Shown here piece by piece: positions 9,275 to 18,562 of a stretch of DNA of 64,000 bases. The stretch's first letter is position 1; the number at the start of each line of letters is the position of its first letter. The notes below the pieces were generated by a model. That model did not search any database, was not told the origin of the DNA, and saw nothing but the letters and a program-made list of their open reading frames with translations. This DNA is from JABDIY01 sp963803875 (GTDB lineage: Bacteria > Actinomycetota > Acidimicrobiia > Acidimicrobiales > SZUA-35). The stretch covers positions 124,001-188,000 of the forward strand of contig CAWDOA010000012.1 in assembly GCA_963803875.1 (NCBI GenBank). Reading direction: 5' to 3'. The translations under genes and the position numbers were made by a program.

Positions 9275-10208
9275 ATGGATTTCTCCGCAGCCAACATCCA
9301 TGCCGCCTGCGCGGCCAAGGGCCTGATCCCACCCGATCACGTTGTGGAACAGCTGGTGGCGGCGCTCGACGCCCAGAAACACGTGATCCTCACCGGACCG
9401 CCAGGCACCGGAAAGACGACGCTGGCCTATTTGACGGCAGAAATCGCACAGAAGGCGATGATGGGAACGGGCTACTTGCCGACGACCGCATCATCGGAAT
9501 GGACAACCTACGAGACAGTCGGTGGATTTCAGCCGACCTCCGAAGGGCTGATCTTCAAACCGGGGCTTTTCGTCGAGGCGATCATGCAGGGCGCATGGCT
9601 GATCATCGACGAACTGAACCGAGCCAACTTCGATCGAGCGTTCGGACCGTTCTTCACGGTCCTGTCAGGGTCGCCGGTGGTGCTTCCGTACAAGCGAGTC
9701 GGCCAGAGCAAGCCACTGTCGATCGTTCCCCAGGGAACCGAGGCGCCAGCGGGCTCCGATCCGCTTCGAGTCCCCGCATCATGGCGGATCATCGCCACCA
9801 TGAACATCCTCGACAAGAACCTTCTGTTCGAGATGTCCTACGCCCTGATGCGGCGCTTCACCTTCATCGAGGTTGGCTGCCCTCCCACCGAGGTCTACGA
9901 GGAGCTTCTCGCCGGCCCGGCCAAGATCGTCACTTCGTTCCTCGATTTCCGCGACATCAAAGACCTGGGACCGGCCATCTACATCGACGCCGGAAAGTAC
10001 GTCGACCCGCAGGGCCAAGGACGGCATCACCAAGAGTCGTGCACTCTATGAGGTGCTCTACGCCTACTTCCTCCCCCAGTTCGAAGGAATGGCCGATGAG
10101 GATGCCACTGCGATCTTCCGGGTCGTCGAGCCACTTCTCGATCCGCCGGAGATAGCCGAGGCACGTCGTGCGATATCTGAGGTCCTCGGCGTCGAACTGG
10201 TGGCATGA
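9275..10208 (+). CDS. AAA+ ATPase, MoxR/McrB-like (one frameshift)
   Basis: An AAA_5-type ATPase. Walker A GPPGTGKT is at about residues 41-48 and Walker B LIIDELNRANFDRAFG near 110-125. A sensor-1-like IIATMN follows, then an ALMRRFTFIEV arginine-finger region. This pattern is shared by MoxR chaperone-type ATPases and McrB-type motor subunits. The reading frame breaks near 10011-10016 (an apparent extra G in a GG run) and resumes as AKDGITKSRALYEVLYAYFLPQ through 10208. An ATG at 9275 is preferred over an in-frame TTG at 9266. The stop overlaps the ATG of the next gene (ATGA), so the two are a coupled pair. The partner's identity would settle whether this is a chaperone or a defence module. 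Confidence 0.75.
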
Positions 10209-11224
10209 ACACCAACCTCACCTCGACTCCGCCGGAGACCAAGACCGATACCACCACCGATACGGTCTCACCGAGCGAAGCGATCTGGGAACTACTCGAC
10301 CACCCGTTTCAGCCCGTAGCTGCAACCCGCTCGATGTTCGGACTCAGCCCTGCGGCCGCCCGCTATGTCGTTGCTCGAGATCTGCTCAACAGCGACGAGT
10401 GTCTCGGTCTGTTGGACGCCGGACCGGACTTGATCAGGCACATGTCGAACAATCTGGGCTTTCGCGAACTACGGGCGGTGGGCGCTGTTCTCGGGCCCAT
10501 CAAGTGGCATTCCACGATCATGGCCAGGGCAGCAGCTGGATTCCCTGATGACCTGTTCATCTGCGAGGCCCCGTACCGCAACTTCGATCTTGCCGAAAAC
10601 CAACTCTTCATGTTCGCCCTCAAACACCTCGTCGACTCGGGCCGTCATGTCACTGCTTTCGCCCGCGGCTCCTTCGACGATGATCGAACCTGCCTAGCGC
10701 GGGACCGCGCCCGCTGTGCAAAGGGGTTCTTGGAGGTGCGCTCGTTCGATGGGGTGAAGCCGATGAACGACCCGGGGACCATTCGCAAGACGAGACAGAG
10801 CAAGAACAGAAAGGTGTACGGTCCAGTGCTGGACTTCATGCCTCGTTCGATTCGGCCGCTCAGCCAGTGGACGCTCACCCACCTCGGTGATCGTCGTACC
10901 TCTCAGCAGCACAAGATCATTCTCGCCGTCCTTGCCACTCTCCGCAGAGAGGGCATCGAGGTCCGTCCGTTCGAAGCCCGGGACGGCCTGCTCGTGGCTG
11001 GACCATTGGAGTATCGACACCCTGGCGCCAGGGGGTTGCCCGGCGCTCACGGCATTCGGATAGGCGACGTTCTGCTGGACGTTCCCGACGTTCCTGGTGA
11101 CCATCCCGGCGCTGTACGTCGCCTGGGTCAACGCAGTGGATCGTTGTCACCCCACATCGTCGATTCGGTTCACGATGTGTCTGCCATCGCTGACCGGATT
11201 CTGGCGGCTGCAACTAGCGCGTGA
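10205..11224 (+). CDS. Uncharacterised partner protein of the AAA+ ATPase
   Basis: I do not recognise this 339-residue protein. Its N-terminus is Thr-rich and probably disordered (about 1-25). A mixed alpha/beta body follows, with notable segments ARYVVARDLLNSDEC, FDLAENQLFMFALKHLVDSG and RKTRQSKNRKVYGPV. The ENQLFMFALKHL segment faintly recalls the ENR helix of DUF2357/McrC-associated proteins, but I see no McrC nuclease motif. The ATG overlaps the ATPase stop by four bases, so the proteins are likely made together and may interact. The end overlaps the convergent ClC gene by 11 bases. Confidence 0.6.
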   Translation: MNTNLTSTPPETKTDTTTDTVSPSEAIWELLDHPFQPVAATRSMFGLSPAAARYVVARDLLNSDECLGLLDAGPDLIRHMSNNLGFRELRAVGAVLGPIKWHSTIMARAAAGFPDDLFICEAPYRNFDLAENQLFMFALKHLVDSGRHVTAFARGSFDDDRTCLARDRARCAKGFLEVRSFDGVKPMNDPGTIRKTRQSKNRKVYGPVLDFMPRSIRPLSQWTLTHLGDRRTSQQHKIILAVLATLRREGIEVRPFEARDGLLVAGPLEYRHPGARGLPGAHGIRIGDVLLDVPDVPGDHPGAVRRLGQRSGSLSPHIVDSVHDVSAIADRILAAATSA

Positions 11225-12920
11225 CCTCGATGATCTCTTCCAGTCTGACTATGTCTTCGGCGCTGACTACTCCAACGAACTGGTCACCATCGGTGACGAT
11301 CGCCAGCATGTCGTAGTCGCCCTTTTGCATCGCAACCATTGCGTCACGCACATACCAGTTGGGTGCTCCGACCGGTGCTTGGGAATCCATGATCTCGGTT
11401 ACCAACGTCTCGCTCCAGAGCTCGCGGTCCACAGCTGAGCAGCCGGCGATCGTGCAGAGACCGAGATAGGTGTTTCCATCGAGCACGGGAACGGTCTTGA
11501 CCTGCTGTCCGATCGCGAGATTGTGGATGAATTCGTACACCGTCGTGTCCGGCGGGACGCTGAGCGGGATTGGCTTGAGCACATTGGCAACAGGGCTGTT
11601 GGCCTTCCCCTCGACCAGGCCGGTCCTTTCGATCAGTTGGCCGGTGCTGACCGACGAAGGTCCCGCCACGAGCTGGGACACCGCGGCAGCAACCAGGGCA
11701 GGGACAACAGCCCCGCCGCCGGTCGACTCGGCCACGAACATCACCGCTGCCAGCGGAGTTCGGTAGCCCGCTCCGAGAAACGCGGCCAGGCCGAGCACCG
11801 GCCACAAACCCTGGTTGGCACTCCCAAGTCCGATCGATTGAAGTCCAGAGCCGACCATCTGACCGAAGAGCACGCCCTGAACCGCCAATGGGATGAAGAA
11901 TCCCCCGGTGCCGCCAGCACCGACCGTTACGAACGTTGCGACCGCCCGCAGAACAAAAATGAAGAGGACCAATGCGACGGCGTGCTCTTCCTCGAGCAGC
12001 CACTCCACAACATCAAGACCTGGTCCGAGAGTGAGCGGCCGATCGACGATCCGGTCGCTCAAGACTGCCAGCAGCGCCAATATCACACCTCCGATCACGA
12101 CCACATTCTTCGCCGGGTAGGACACTGCGATCGCTTTGCTCGCCGAACGCACCATGCGTAAACCCGACCGGCAAAGCCTGCGCCGATGCCCAACAGAACG
12201 GCCCCTACGAGCTGGGCTGTCCCGACACCGGAGTCGAAGGCGAACGGCAGGACTGTCTCGGGTTCAAGGGCGATCGTGACGAAGGCCAGGTAGGCCGACG
12301 CCGACGCGAGAAGCGATGGAAGCAGAGCACGGTGGGCAAGATCATCTCGGTAGGGGGCCTCCAGCGCAAAGACAACACCGGTGGCCGGCGCTTGAAAGAG
12401 ACTCGCAATACCGGCGGCTGCTCCGGCGGTGAGGAGCACCTTGGCGTAGTCTGCGCCGAGCCATGATCGAAGCGACCGGGCCATACCGAGCCCCTGCATC
12501 GAACCCGCATAGATCGCGGGACCTTCCAGCCCGACGGCACCGCCCAGACCGATCGTGGCCGTGCCCGACACGAGTCGAGGAAGCAGGTCGCGACTGCGCA
12601 TGTAAGGGGTCTGTTGGTGGTAGGCCCGTATGTACTCATCAGCGGTAGAGGGAGTGATCCCTCTACCGAAGGTCCGGAGCGTGAAGGTTGCGATTGCCAG
12701 CCCCACCATCGGGGCCAGCGCAGCTGCCCATAGTGGAAGGTCCTGGACATTGCCGAGCAGCAGTTGGAGGACAATCCACTCGAGAACCGACACCGCTGCG
12801 CCGACGATCGAGTCCGAGGACCACCGAGACAATGAGCAAGCGGCTGACATTCTGCTCGGGCGCCAGCGAGCGCAGGAATGTCGATACTCGCTGCACAGCG
12901 ATCCATACTGGCCGCCACAC
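11214..12920 (-). CDS. ClC-family chloride channel/transporter with CBS pair (two frameshifts)
   Basis: A voltage-gated chloride channel family membrane protein of about 568 residues. The selectivity-filter-type motifs are visible: GLEGPAIYAGS (GxEGP, near 12520), GAGGTGGFFIPLAVQG (GGTGGFFxP, near 11900) and GAGYRTPLAAVMFVAE. Multiple hydrophobic helices are present. The C-terminus carries two CBS-like repeats (VANVLKPIPLSVPPDTTV... and VTEIMDSQAPVGAPNWYV...), which in other ClCs bind adenine nucleotides. Coding similarity runs from a GTG at 12920 (RLLIVSVVLGL), shifts near 12810 to IVGAAVSVLEWIV, and shifts again near 12120-12155 (GFAGRVYAW to SASKAIAVSYPAKN). Either of the two single-base breaks could be sequence error. 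Confidence 0.8.
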
Positions 12921-13136
12921 ACCTGCTTCTCGTGCCTATTCCACTACAAAACTGATGAGATTTGGGGTTCGAGCGCTCCAAATGGCGCGCCCGGCCCGCT
13001 GACCGTCGAGCAATTGTCCGCAATCATTCAACTGAACGGCGATTTCAGTCGACCCTGGTTCGTTACGGGCGCCGAGTTCCTCTACAATGGGTGATCCAGT
13101 GCAAAGCACCGTGCATCAAGTCGTCAGGAGTGCCGC

Positions 13137-13293
13137 GTGAAAAGGGCGCCATCGCAGGTACGAGGAAGCTCGTGCCCTCAAACAAACAGTCCATAACGAT
13201 GACATCGAGTCGTTGTTCGACAGACTCGACGATGACCCGTTCGATCTGCCTGTGACCGACGAGGCTGCCCTCGTCGGCGAAGACGACGACTAG
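13137..13293 (+). CDS. Small acidic protein, frameshifted near its start
   Basis: A GTG at 13137, with an AGGAG ribosome-binding site at about 13126-13130, begins GTG AAA AGG. If one G of the following run is extra, the frame continues through RHRRYEEARALKQTVHNDDI and FDRLDDDPFDLPVTDEAALV to TAG at 13291-13293, about 51 residues. Codon periodicity in this stretch is convincing. Its basic head and very acidic tail are typical of small regulatory or ribosome-associated peptides, but I do not recognise it. A possible TACAAT -10 box lies at 13083-13088. The 200 bases before it (12921-13136) show nothing else I can support. Confidence 0.4.
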
Positions 13294-13333
13294 AGGCCCT
13301 TCGCGCTCTGCGGTCGGCGAACGTTGGCGAAGG

Positions 13334-14488
13334 TTAGAGCAGTTCGCCGCTTCGTCGTTCCAGAACCAAACCGCCCGAACCGTCAAACGCGATCGCTGCC
13401 TCGCCCCGAACAAGCATCTGAATAGGGCCACCGACGAGTTGGTTGCGCCATCCGTCGTCGAGGCGGCTGGTGTTCCCATCGGTGAGGAAGTTCTCCACGT
13501 CGGTTCGAGTGGCAAGCGCAGCCGGATCAAGATCGGCGTCACGAGCTACCTGCGAGATCCATGAAGTGACAAGGGAAACGACAGGACGCAGCGCCCGATC
13601 CATATCGGAACCTCGCCGTTTGATTGGTTCGGGTGCCTCGTTGTTTCGACTTCGAGACACAACCTCGAGAATCGCCGGTCCAACCTGACCGCCGGTGTGC
13701 CGCCCGTCCACCCCTCGTATTCTCTTGAGCTCCTCGGGTGTGCGGGGAGCACGTTGGGCGATGCCGACGAGTGCGATATCGCTCAAGACCGAACGTAGGG
13801 GCACGTCGATATCAGCCGCTCGGGAGTCACGCCACGCCACGAGTTCGAGCGCAATACCGAGAGCCCGTCCCTTCAGGTTGCGGGCCTCCTTGATCCGACG
13901 CAGTGACTCCGCCGGGGTCCGTTGGTAGGTTGCGGTGGCCAACATCCTCCGGCACTCGTCTTCGACCCATTCGAGGCGTCCGCGTTCGCCCAGTTGGGCG
14001 AGGAGTTTGTCCGCAACCGACAACAGGTGCTCCACATCGGCTGCCGCGTAGGACAGCTGATCGGTGCTGAGCGGCCGTCGCAACCAGTCGGTCAGCCGGT
14101 CACCCTTTCTCAGCTGAACACCCTCGTAGCGGCTCAGCAACGTTGCAAGTGACGCCGAGGCCAAACCAAGAAACCCTGCTGCGATCTGGGTGTCAAGCAG
14201 CTGTCGGGGAAGCACCCCACACGATCGGAGCATCACTTCGAGGTCCTGTGATGCAGCGTGCATGACGCAGAGGCGGTCCGAATCGAGGAGGGCGGACAGG
14301 GGCTGAAGATCCACCTCCAACGGATCGATCAGCACCAGCTCGTGAGGGGTCGCCATTTGCACGAGAGCGACCTGGGGATAGAACGTCTTCTCACGATGGA
14401 ATTCGGTATCGATGGCGTAACGATCGCTGGTCAGCGCCCTCTCGATGAAACCCTCTAGCTGGGCGGCGGTGGTAATCGGTTCGTGCAA
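13334..14488 (-). CDS. rnd: Ribonuclease D
   Basis: A 3'-5' exoribonuclease of the DEDD family that trims structured RNA 3' ends, including tRNA precursors. The exonuclease I motif DTEFHRE is at residues 27-33 (catalytic Asp27 and Glu29). The second motif is near CVMHAASQDLEVM and the third near LSYAAADVEHLL. A C-terminal HRDC-like helical domain follows at about residues 205-290 (AWRDSRAADIDVPLRSVLSD... and ELKRIRGV). The 384-residue length is normal. The gene is seven bases downstream of mobA on the same strand. Start at ATG 14488. Confidence 0.9.
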   Translation of the reverse strand: MHEPITTAAQLEGFIERALTSDRYAIDTEFHREKTFYPQVALVQMATPHELVLIDPLEVDLQPLSALLDSDRLCVMHAASQDLEVMLRSCGVLPRQLLDTQIAAGFLGLASASLATLLSRYEGVQLRKGDRLTDWLRRPLSTDQLSYAAADVEHLLSVADKLLAQLGERGRLEWVEDECRRMLATATYQRTPAESLRRIKEARNLKGRALGIALELVAWRDSRAADIDVPLRSVLSDIALVGIAQRAPRTPEELKRIRGVDGRHTGGQVGPAILEVVSRSRNNEAPEPIKRRGSDMDRALRPVVSLVTSWISQVARDADLDPAALATRTDVENFLTDGNTSRLDDGWRNQLVGGPIQMLVRGEAAIAFDGSGGLVLERRSGELL

Positions 14489-14494
14489 GATGAC

Positions 14495-15103
14495 CTACTC
14501 TAGACCGGCCGCCGATTCGATTAGACGGTCCAGTTCAGCCGGGTCATCGGCGTCAGCAACGTGCGATCGATCGAGCTCGACCAGTTCGAACGAACCCAGG
14601 TCGAGAACCGATCTCATGCGGCGTTGACCGGACCGAAGAAGGTCATGGATCCCGCCGGACCACTGGGTGGGCCAGCAACCCACGATGGGGTGCGGTTCGC
14701 CATCGATTGACCCAACGGCAGCGGTTGAATTGTCACCCCCCACGATGAGGGAACGGACGACCGAATCGGTAATGCCGGGCATGTCGCATGGGACAACAAC
14801 CACGCGAGCTACCCCTGTTGCCCAGGTCAGCGCAGTCCAGAGCCCACCGAGGGGACCCTGCCCCGGAAGGCGGTCCGGAATCGAAGGAACCGCCAACACC
14901 GCTGACGCCTCAGACGATGCGCCGATCAGAACGACCGGGTCCGCGCCCGCAGATCGGAGGGCGGAAACGGCGACACCGGCCAACGGACCTCGCGGGGTTT
15001 GAGCGATTGCCTTGTCTGATCCAAAACGGCGCGACGAACCACCGGCCAGGATGGCAGCAGCCACCGGGGGCCGTCGGCTCAGCCCAGCTCGGACGGGGGC
15101 CAT
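14495..15103 (-). CDS. mobA: Molybdenum cofactor guanylyltransferase / NTP-transferase
   Basis: This family transfers a nucleotide to molybdopterin or a similar acceptor. The signature loop LAGGSSRRFGSDKA is at about residues 19-32, which in MobA binds GTP. A VVVPCDMPG metal-binding segment follows near residue 100, and HPIVGCWP near 145. At 202 residues it fits MobA. No other molybdenum cofactor gene is in the window, so a related nucleotidyltransferase role is possible. Its start overlaps the end of the DUF3151 gene by 25 bases, so they form an operon with rnd. Confidence 0.8.
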   Translation of the reverse strand: MAPVRAGLSRRPPVAAAILAGGSSRRFGSDKAIAQTPRGPLAGVAVSALRSAGADPVVLIGASSEASAVLAVPSIPDRLPGQGPLGGLWTALTWATGVARVVVVPCDMPGITDSVVRSLIVGGDNSTAAVGSIDGEPHPIVGCWPTQWSGGIHDLLRSGQRRMRSVLDLGSFELVELDRSHVADADDPAELDRLIESAAGLE

Positions 15104-15519
15104 GCGGGATCGAGTTGTCGTAGGAAGACCGCGGTCCGTTCCGCTTCATCGGTCTCGCCGATCTCGGTTGCTGCCTGATGTAGGCCGTGCAGCGCTCGAA
15201 GGAAACCTTGGTTGGTGGGATGCTGCCACCGTACGTACCCCGATCCACGCCAGCCGTTCTGACGAAGGGTGTCGAGTCCACGGTGATATCCGACCCGAAA
15301 GGCGGCGTACCGCTCGATCGGGTGCCGTCCCAATTCACCGAGTCGGGCCCAGCCGTCAAGGTAACGAGGGTGGTCAGCAACGATCGTTGAAACAGCATTG
15401 CGGCGCTCATCAACATCAGCCAACTGCAACGCCGCATCGAGCCGGGAGGTCACCTCGGTGGCCACGTCAGGCAGGACGGTTTCAGGCGGGCCGCTGGTCC
15501 CAAGATCAAGATTGGTCAC
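15079..15519 (-). CDS. DUF3151 family protein
   Basis: A 146-residue protein resembling the DUF3151 family, which is largely confined to actinobacteria. Characteristic stretches are RLDAALQLADVDERRNAV, DGWARLGELG and YAAFRVGYHRGLDTLRQNGW, with GYVRWQHPTNQGFLRAL toward the C-terminus. Many members are annotated as TPR-like. The function is unknown. Its end overlaps the mobA start, giving the order DUF3151-mobA-rnd on the minus strand. Confidence 0.8.
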   Translation of the reverse strand: MTNLDLGTSGPPETVLPDVATEVTSRLDAALQLADVDERRNAVSTIVADHPRYLDGWARLGELGRHPIERYAAFRVGYHRGLDTLRQNGWRGSGYVRWQHPTNQGFLRALHGLHQAATEIGETDEAERTAVFLRQLDPAWPPSELG

Positions 15520-15565
15520 GTCGTCACCCTATCTCCCAGCCTCTGCAGGAGACCGCCCGAGTCGC

Positions 15566-16510
15566 TCAGAAGCTCTCCGTAGGGCCGAGGTTGGGATTGT
15601 CATCGGCTTTGCCGGTTGTCAAGAACGTTCGACTGGCTTCGTAGGAGGCGGTCATCAGTTCGCGTCCTTTGCTGTAGTCGTCGAATCGAACCCGTGGTGA
15701 GCCGCCGGCGGGCAAGCGAACGATCTCACATCCGTCGGAGATCTCGGCCAGATCCTCCTCGACCCGTTGGACCCTGGCCGTCCAGTAGGCATGCATCAAC
15801 GAATCAAAGGGTTTCTCCGGTTCCAGCGGGCGAGGATCGAGGTGCCCGACCTGGAGGATGTAGAGCTTGCGGGCACCGTTGGCCACAGCCCATTCCAGCG
15901 GGAGTTCGTTCACCACACCTCCGTCGTACAGCAGCTTGCCGTCTACCGCGACAGGTGGATAGACCGCCGGGAGTGCTGCCGATGCCATCAGAGCCGGGAT
16001 CAGCGGACCATCGTCGAACCAGTGAGCCGAGGCGAGATGTGCATCGGTGGCAACGCAGGCAAACGGGACCCGAAGCTCGGAAAAGGTGCGAGCCGGAAGT
16101 TCTGAATACAGAAGGTCCTCCAACAGCTTCGGGTCGTGGATGCTGGCCTTCTTCATTGCGATCTGAGCAATGAACGGAAGCCGACTCCGTGGCATGAGGT
16201 CAGGTTTGCCATCGGCAAGGTTGCTCCACAGCCGGATGAGCCGGTCGATGCCCGAACCGGTGGGATCGGCGGCGAAGGCAGCGCCGTTGATGCCGCCCAC
16301 CGAGCAACCGGTGATGAGATCTGGCTCGATTCCAGCCTCGTGCAGCGCCCGGAGCATCCCGACTTGCACCGAGCCAAGGACACCGCCGCCGCTCAGGACA
16401 AAGCCCACCTTTTCCTCGCCCTGAAATCGGGCCCGAGCCTCGGCAACGCGGTCGCGTAGCAGACCGCGCCGACCAAACCCGGTCGCAAATCGCCTCGAAA
16501 TCTGAGCCAT
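15566..16510 (-). CDS. Patatin-like phospholipase
   Basis: A lipid acyl hydrolase with a Ser-Asp dyad. The oxyanion-hole glycines GGGVLGSVQVG are at about residues 41-51. The nucleophile elbow G-C-S-V-G is at 68-72, with Ser70 catalytic. The Asp of YDGGVVNELP, around residue 190, completes the dyad. There is no signal peptide, so the enzyme is probably cytosolic or membrane-peripheral, like the RssA-type proteins it resembles. Its length of 314 residues is typical. The ATG start lies in the loop of a perfect 9-base inverted repeat (16499-16520), which could affect its translation or transcription. Confidence 0.88.
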   Translation of the reverse strand: MAQISRRFATGFGRRGLLRDRVAEARARFQGEEKVGFVLSGGGVLGSVQVGMLRALHEAGIEPDLITGCSVGGINGAAFAADPTGSGIDRLIRLWSNLADGKPDLMPRSRLPFIAQIAMKKASIHDPKLLEDLLYSELPARTFSELRVPFACVATDAHLASAHWFDDGPLIPALMASAALPAVYPPVAVDGKLLYDGGVVNELPLEWAVANGARKLYILQVGHLDPRPLEPEKPFDSLMHAYWTARVQRVEEDLAEISDGCEIVRLPAGGSPRVRFDDYSKGRELMTASYEASRTFLTTGKADDNPNLGPTESF

Positions 16511-16520
16511 TGCTCAGATT
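16499..16520. promoter_or_regulatory. Inverted repeat centred on the patatin start codon
   Basis: AATCTGAGC (16499-16507) and GCTCAGATT (16512-16520) are perfect 9-base arms around a four-base loop. On the minus-strand mRNA the loop contains the ATG start codon (complement of 16508-16510). It could be a translation-controlling hairpin or, as DNA, an operator over the start region. The role is inferred. Confidence 0.5.
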
Positions 16521-16567
16521 CTACAGCCCCAAGGATTCCCGGGAGCAGAGCCCTCGGCAGGTAGCGC

Positions 16568-17996
16568 TCATGGGCACCGGACCATTCGGAGCATGTCGGT
16601 TGCACCGACCGTCGCACTGGATCCGCCCAGGACGGCCACAATGTCGCCGGACCGAATGTGACCCTTCTCCTTCGCGATCCGGAGGACGTTGCTGACCGAC
16701 TCGTCGTTGCTTTCGATTCGGTCGATCTTGAAGGCCGTTGCCCCCCAGCTCATCGCCAACTGGCGTACGGTGCGCTCCTCCGGGCTGAACCCCAGAATCG
16801 GGGCCTTGGGACGGAACCGGGCGATTGCTCGGACGGTGAAGCCACTTCGGGAGATACAGATGATGGCCTTGACCCCCATCTCCTTGGCGGCCCGCCATGT
16901 TGCCATGGTCATGACATCGGTAACTGCGGCATCGACCGATTGTGGTTCGATCAGTCGATCCCGCTTGATCTGGGGGGCCCATCCCTCGTAGTCGAACTCC
17001 TCGTCGGCCCGCTGTGCGATCGCCGCCATGGTGGCCACAACGTTGGCGGGGTCGACACCAACCGCTGTTTCGGCTGACAACATCACCGCCGAGGTTCCAT
17101 CGAAAACTGCATTGGCCACGTCGGAGGCTTCGGCCCGGGTGGGAGCCGGTGCCGAAATCATCGACTCGAGCATCTGGGTGGCGGTGATTGCAGGACGACC
17201 CAGGGCGATGCAGCGCGGCAATGATGTCCTTCTGGAGATGGGGAAGCTCATGCAACGGACACTCCGCTCCCAAGTCACCGCGGGCCACCATGACCGCTCC
17301 AGAAGAGAGAATGATCCCGTCGAGGTTCTCGACCGCTGCCTTGGTCTCGATCTTGGCCACGATCAGCGGGCCGCGCGGCGCTGGTTCGGTTCCTACCCGG
17401 CGCACATCGTGCGCGGACCGCACAAAACTGAGAGCGATCATGTCGATCCCGACGCCGATGAAGGCATCCAGCATACGAAGGTCTTGAGCGGTGGGAGTAG
17501 AAATCTTCAACCGCTCCGACGGGATGTGCAGGCCTGGCTTGCCGACGACGGTCCCGCCGTACTCGACCCGCACCTGCAACATGTCCAAGGTGGAACCGAT
17601 GACCCTGAACACCACAGATCCGTCTCCGACGATGAGTCTGTCGCCTTGGAGAACATCGTTGAGGAGTGTGTCGTAGTCGACCGAAAGCACCTCGTCGGTG
17701 CACGGTCCGTCACCGGGTGACAGAAGCAGTTCCTCACCTGTCGCCAGATGTCGAGGATGTTCAAATAGCCCGAGTCGCACTTTGGGGCCGGGAAGATCGG
17801 CGAGGATCGCCACGTTCTTGTCGCTGGATTCGGTGATAGTACGAATTCGGTGATATCGCTCCAGCCCGTCTTCGAGGGTTCCGTGTGAGAGGTTTATCCG
17901 CGCTACATCCATTCCCGCTTCGATCATGTCTTTGAGCGTTGCTTCGTCATCGGATGCCGGTCCGATAGAGGCGATGATCTTGGTGCGGCGGTTCAT
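16568..17996 (-). CDS. pyk: Pyruvate kinase (one frameshift)
   Basis: Catalyses phosphoenolpyruvate + ADP to pyruvate + ATP, the last step of glycolysis. The N-terminus is RTKIIASIGPAS, followed by INLSHGT and the B-domain region (about residues 70-165). IVAKIETKAAVENLDGI carries the catalytic Lys. MVARGDLGAE is the Mg/substrate site. The frame breaks near 17200-17210, between IIAALHR and LGRPAITATQMLESM, then continues through NAVFDGTSAVMLSAETAVG and the C-terminal allosteric domain (ICISRSGFTVRAIARFRP) to a stop at 16568. The total of about 475 residues is normal. Because the enzyme is central and intact apart from one base, a sequence error is the simplest explanation. Confidence 0.88.
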
Positions 17997-18075
17997 GGCT
18001 CGAAACGGTAGGCGGAATCGCGTCCGATGGGGGCCATAGTGGGGACCTACCCGTTGGTAACCGCAGTTCCCCGCA

Positions 18076-18546
18076 TCAACGAACCAGACTCAGAGAGTAC
18101 GTCACATTGGCGATCGCTTCGGGCTTCTCCATATCCGGGCTCCCATCGTCGTCGGCGCTTGCGATTGTGACACGACAAACCGCCAGTGACCGACCCAGTT
18201 TCACCAGGTCACAGTCGGCGAAGAGGACCGGCCCAACAGGGCGGCGTAGAAAATCGATCGACAGACTGGTGGTGACAGCGAGAGCGGCATCTCCGAGATG
18301 ACCGAGGATGATCGCATAGGAGGCGGAGTCGACGAGACGCATCAGCGTGGGACCGCTCACGGTGCCGCCAGGCCGTAGATCATCGCCGCGCACCGGGTAA
18401 CGCATCCTGCAGAAGCCGGGTTCGAATCGTTCGAAGCAATCCGGCGCAAAAGCATCCGCACGGTCAGGCCATACTTCCTGGATGAACGTGTGAAGACCTA
18501 CGGCATCGAAGACGAGCGATTCGTTGGAGAGCGATTCGGCGGACAT
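18076..18546 (-). CDS. PaaI-like hotdog thioesterase
   Basis: A 156-residue hotdog-fold protein, probably an acyl-CoA thioesterase. The central helix segment GGTVSGPTLMRLVDSASYAI and the strand ALAVTTSLSIDFLRRPVG match the PaaI/4HBT family, including an Asp on the central helix (VDSA) where these enzymes hold their acidic catalytic residue. C-terminal strands are LFADCDLVKLGRSLAVCRVTI and AIANVTYSL. It lies 16 bases downstream of the helicase stop on the same strand. The substrate is unknown; the several acyl-CoA dehydrogenases in the window suggest an acyl-CoA. Confidence 0.8.
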   Translation of the reverse strand: MSAESLSNESLVFDAVGLHTFIQEVWPDRADAFAPDCFERFEPGFCRMRYPVRGDDLRPGGTVSGPTLMRLVDSASYAIILGHLGDAALAVTTSLSIDFLRRPVGPVLFADCDLVKLGRSLAVCRVTIASADDDGSPDMEKPEAIANVTYSLSLVR

Positions 18547-18562
18547 GGTGGCGTGGTAGCTC

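Noticed and set aside
13137..13293. TGA at 13138 read as a second in-frame Sec codon in the small acidic ORF
   Set aside because: The frame containing this TGA has no start or ribosome-binding site upstream and no Sec motif. A GTG with AGGAG one base earlier plus one extra G explains the coding stretch better.
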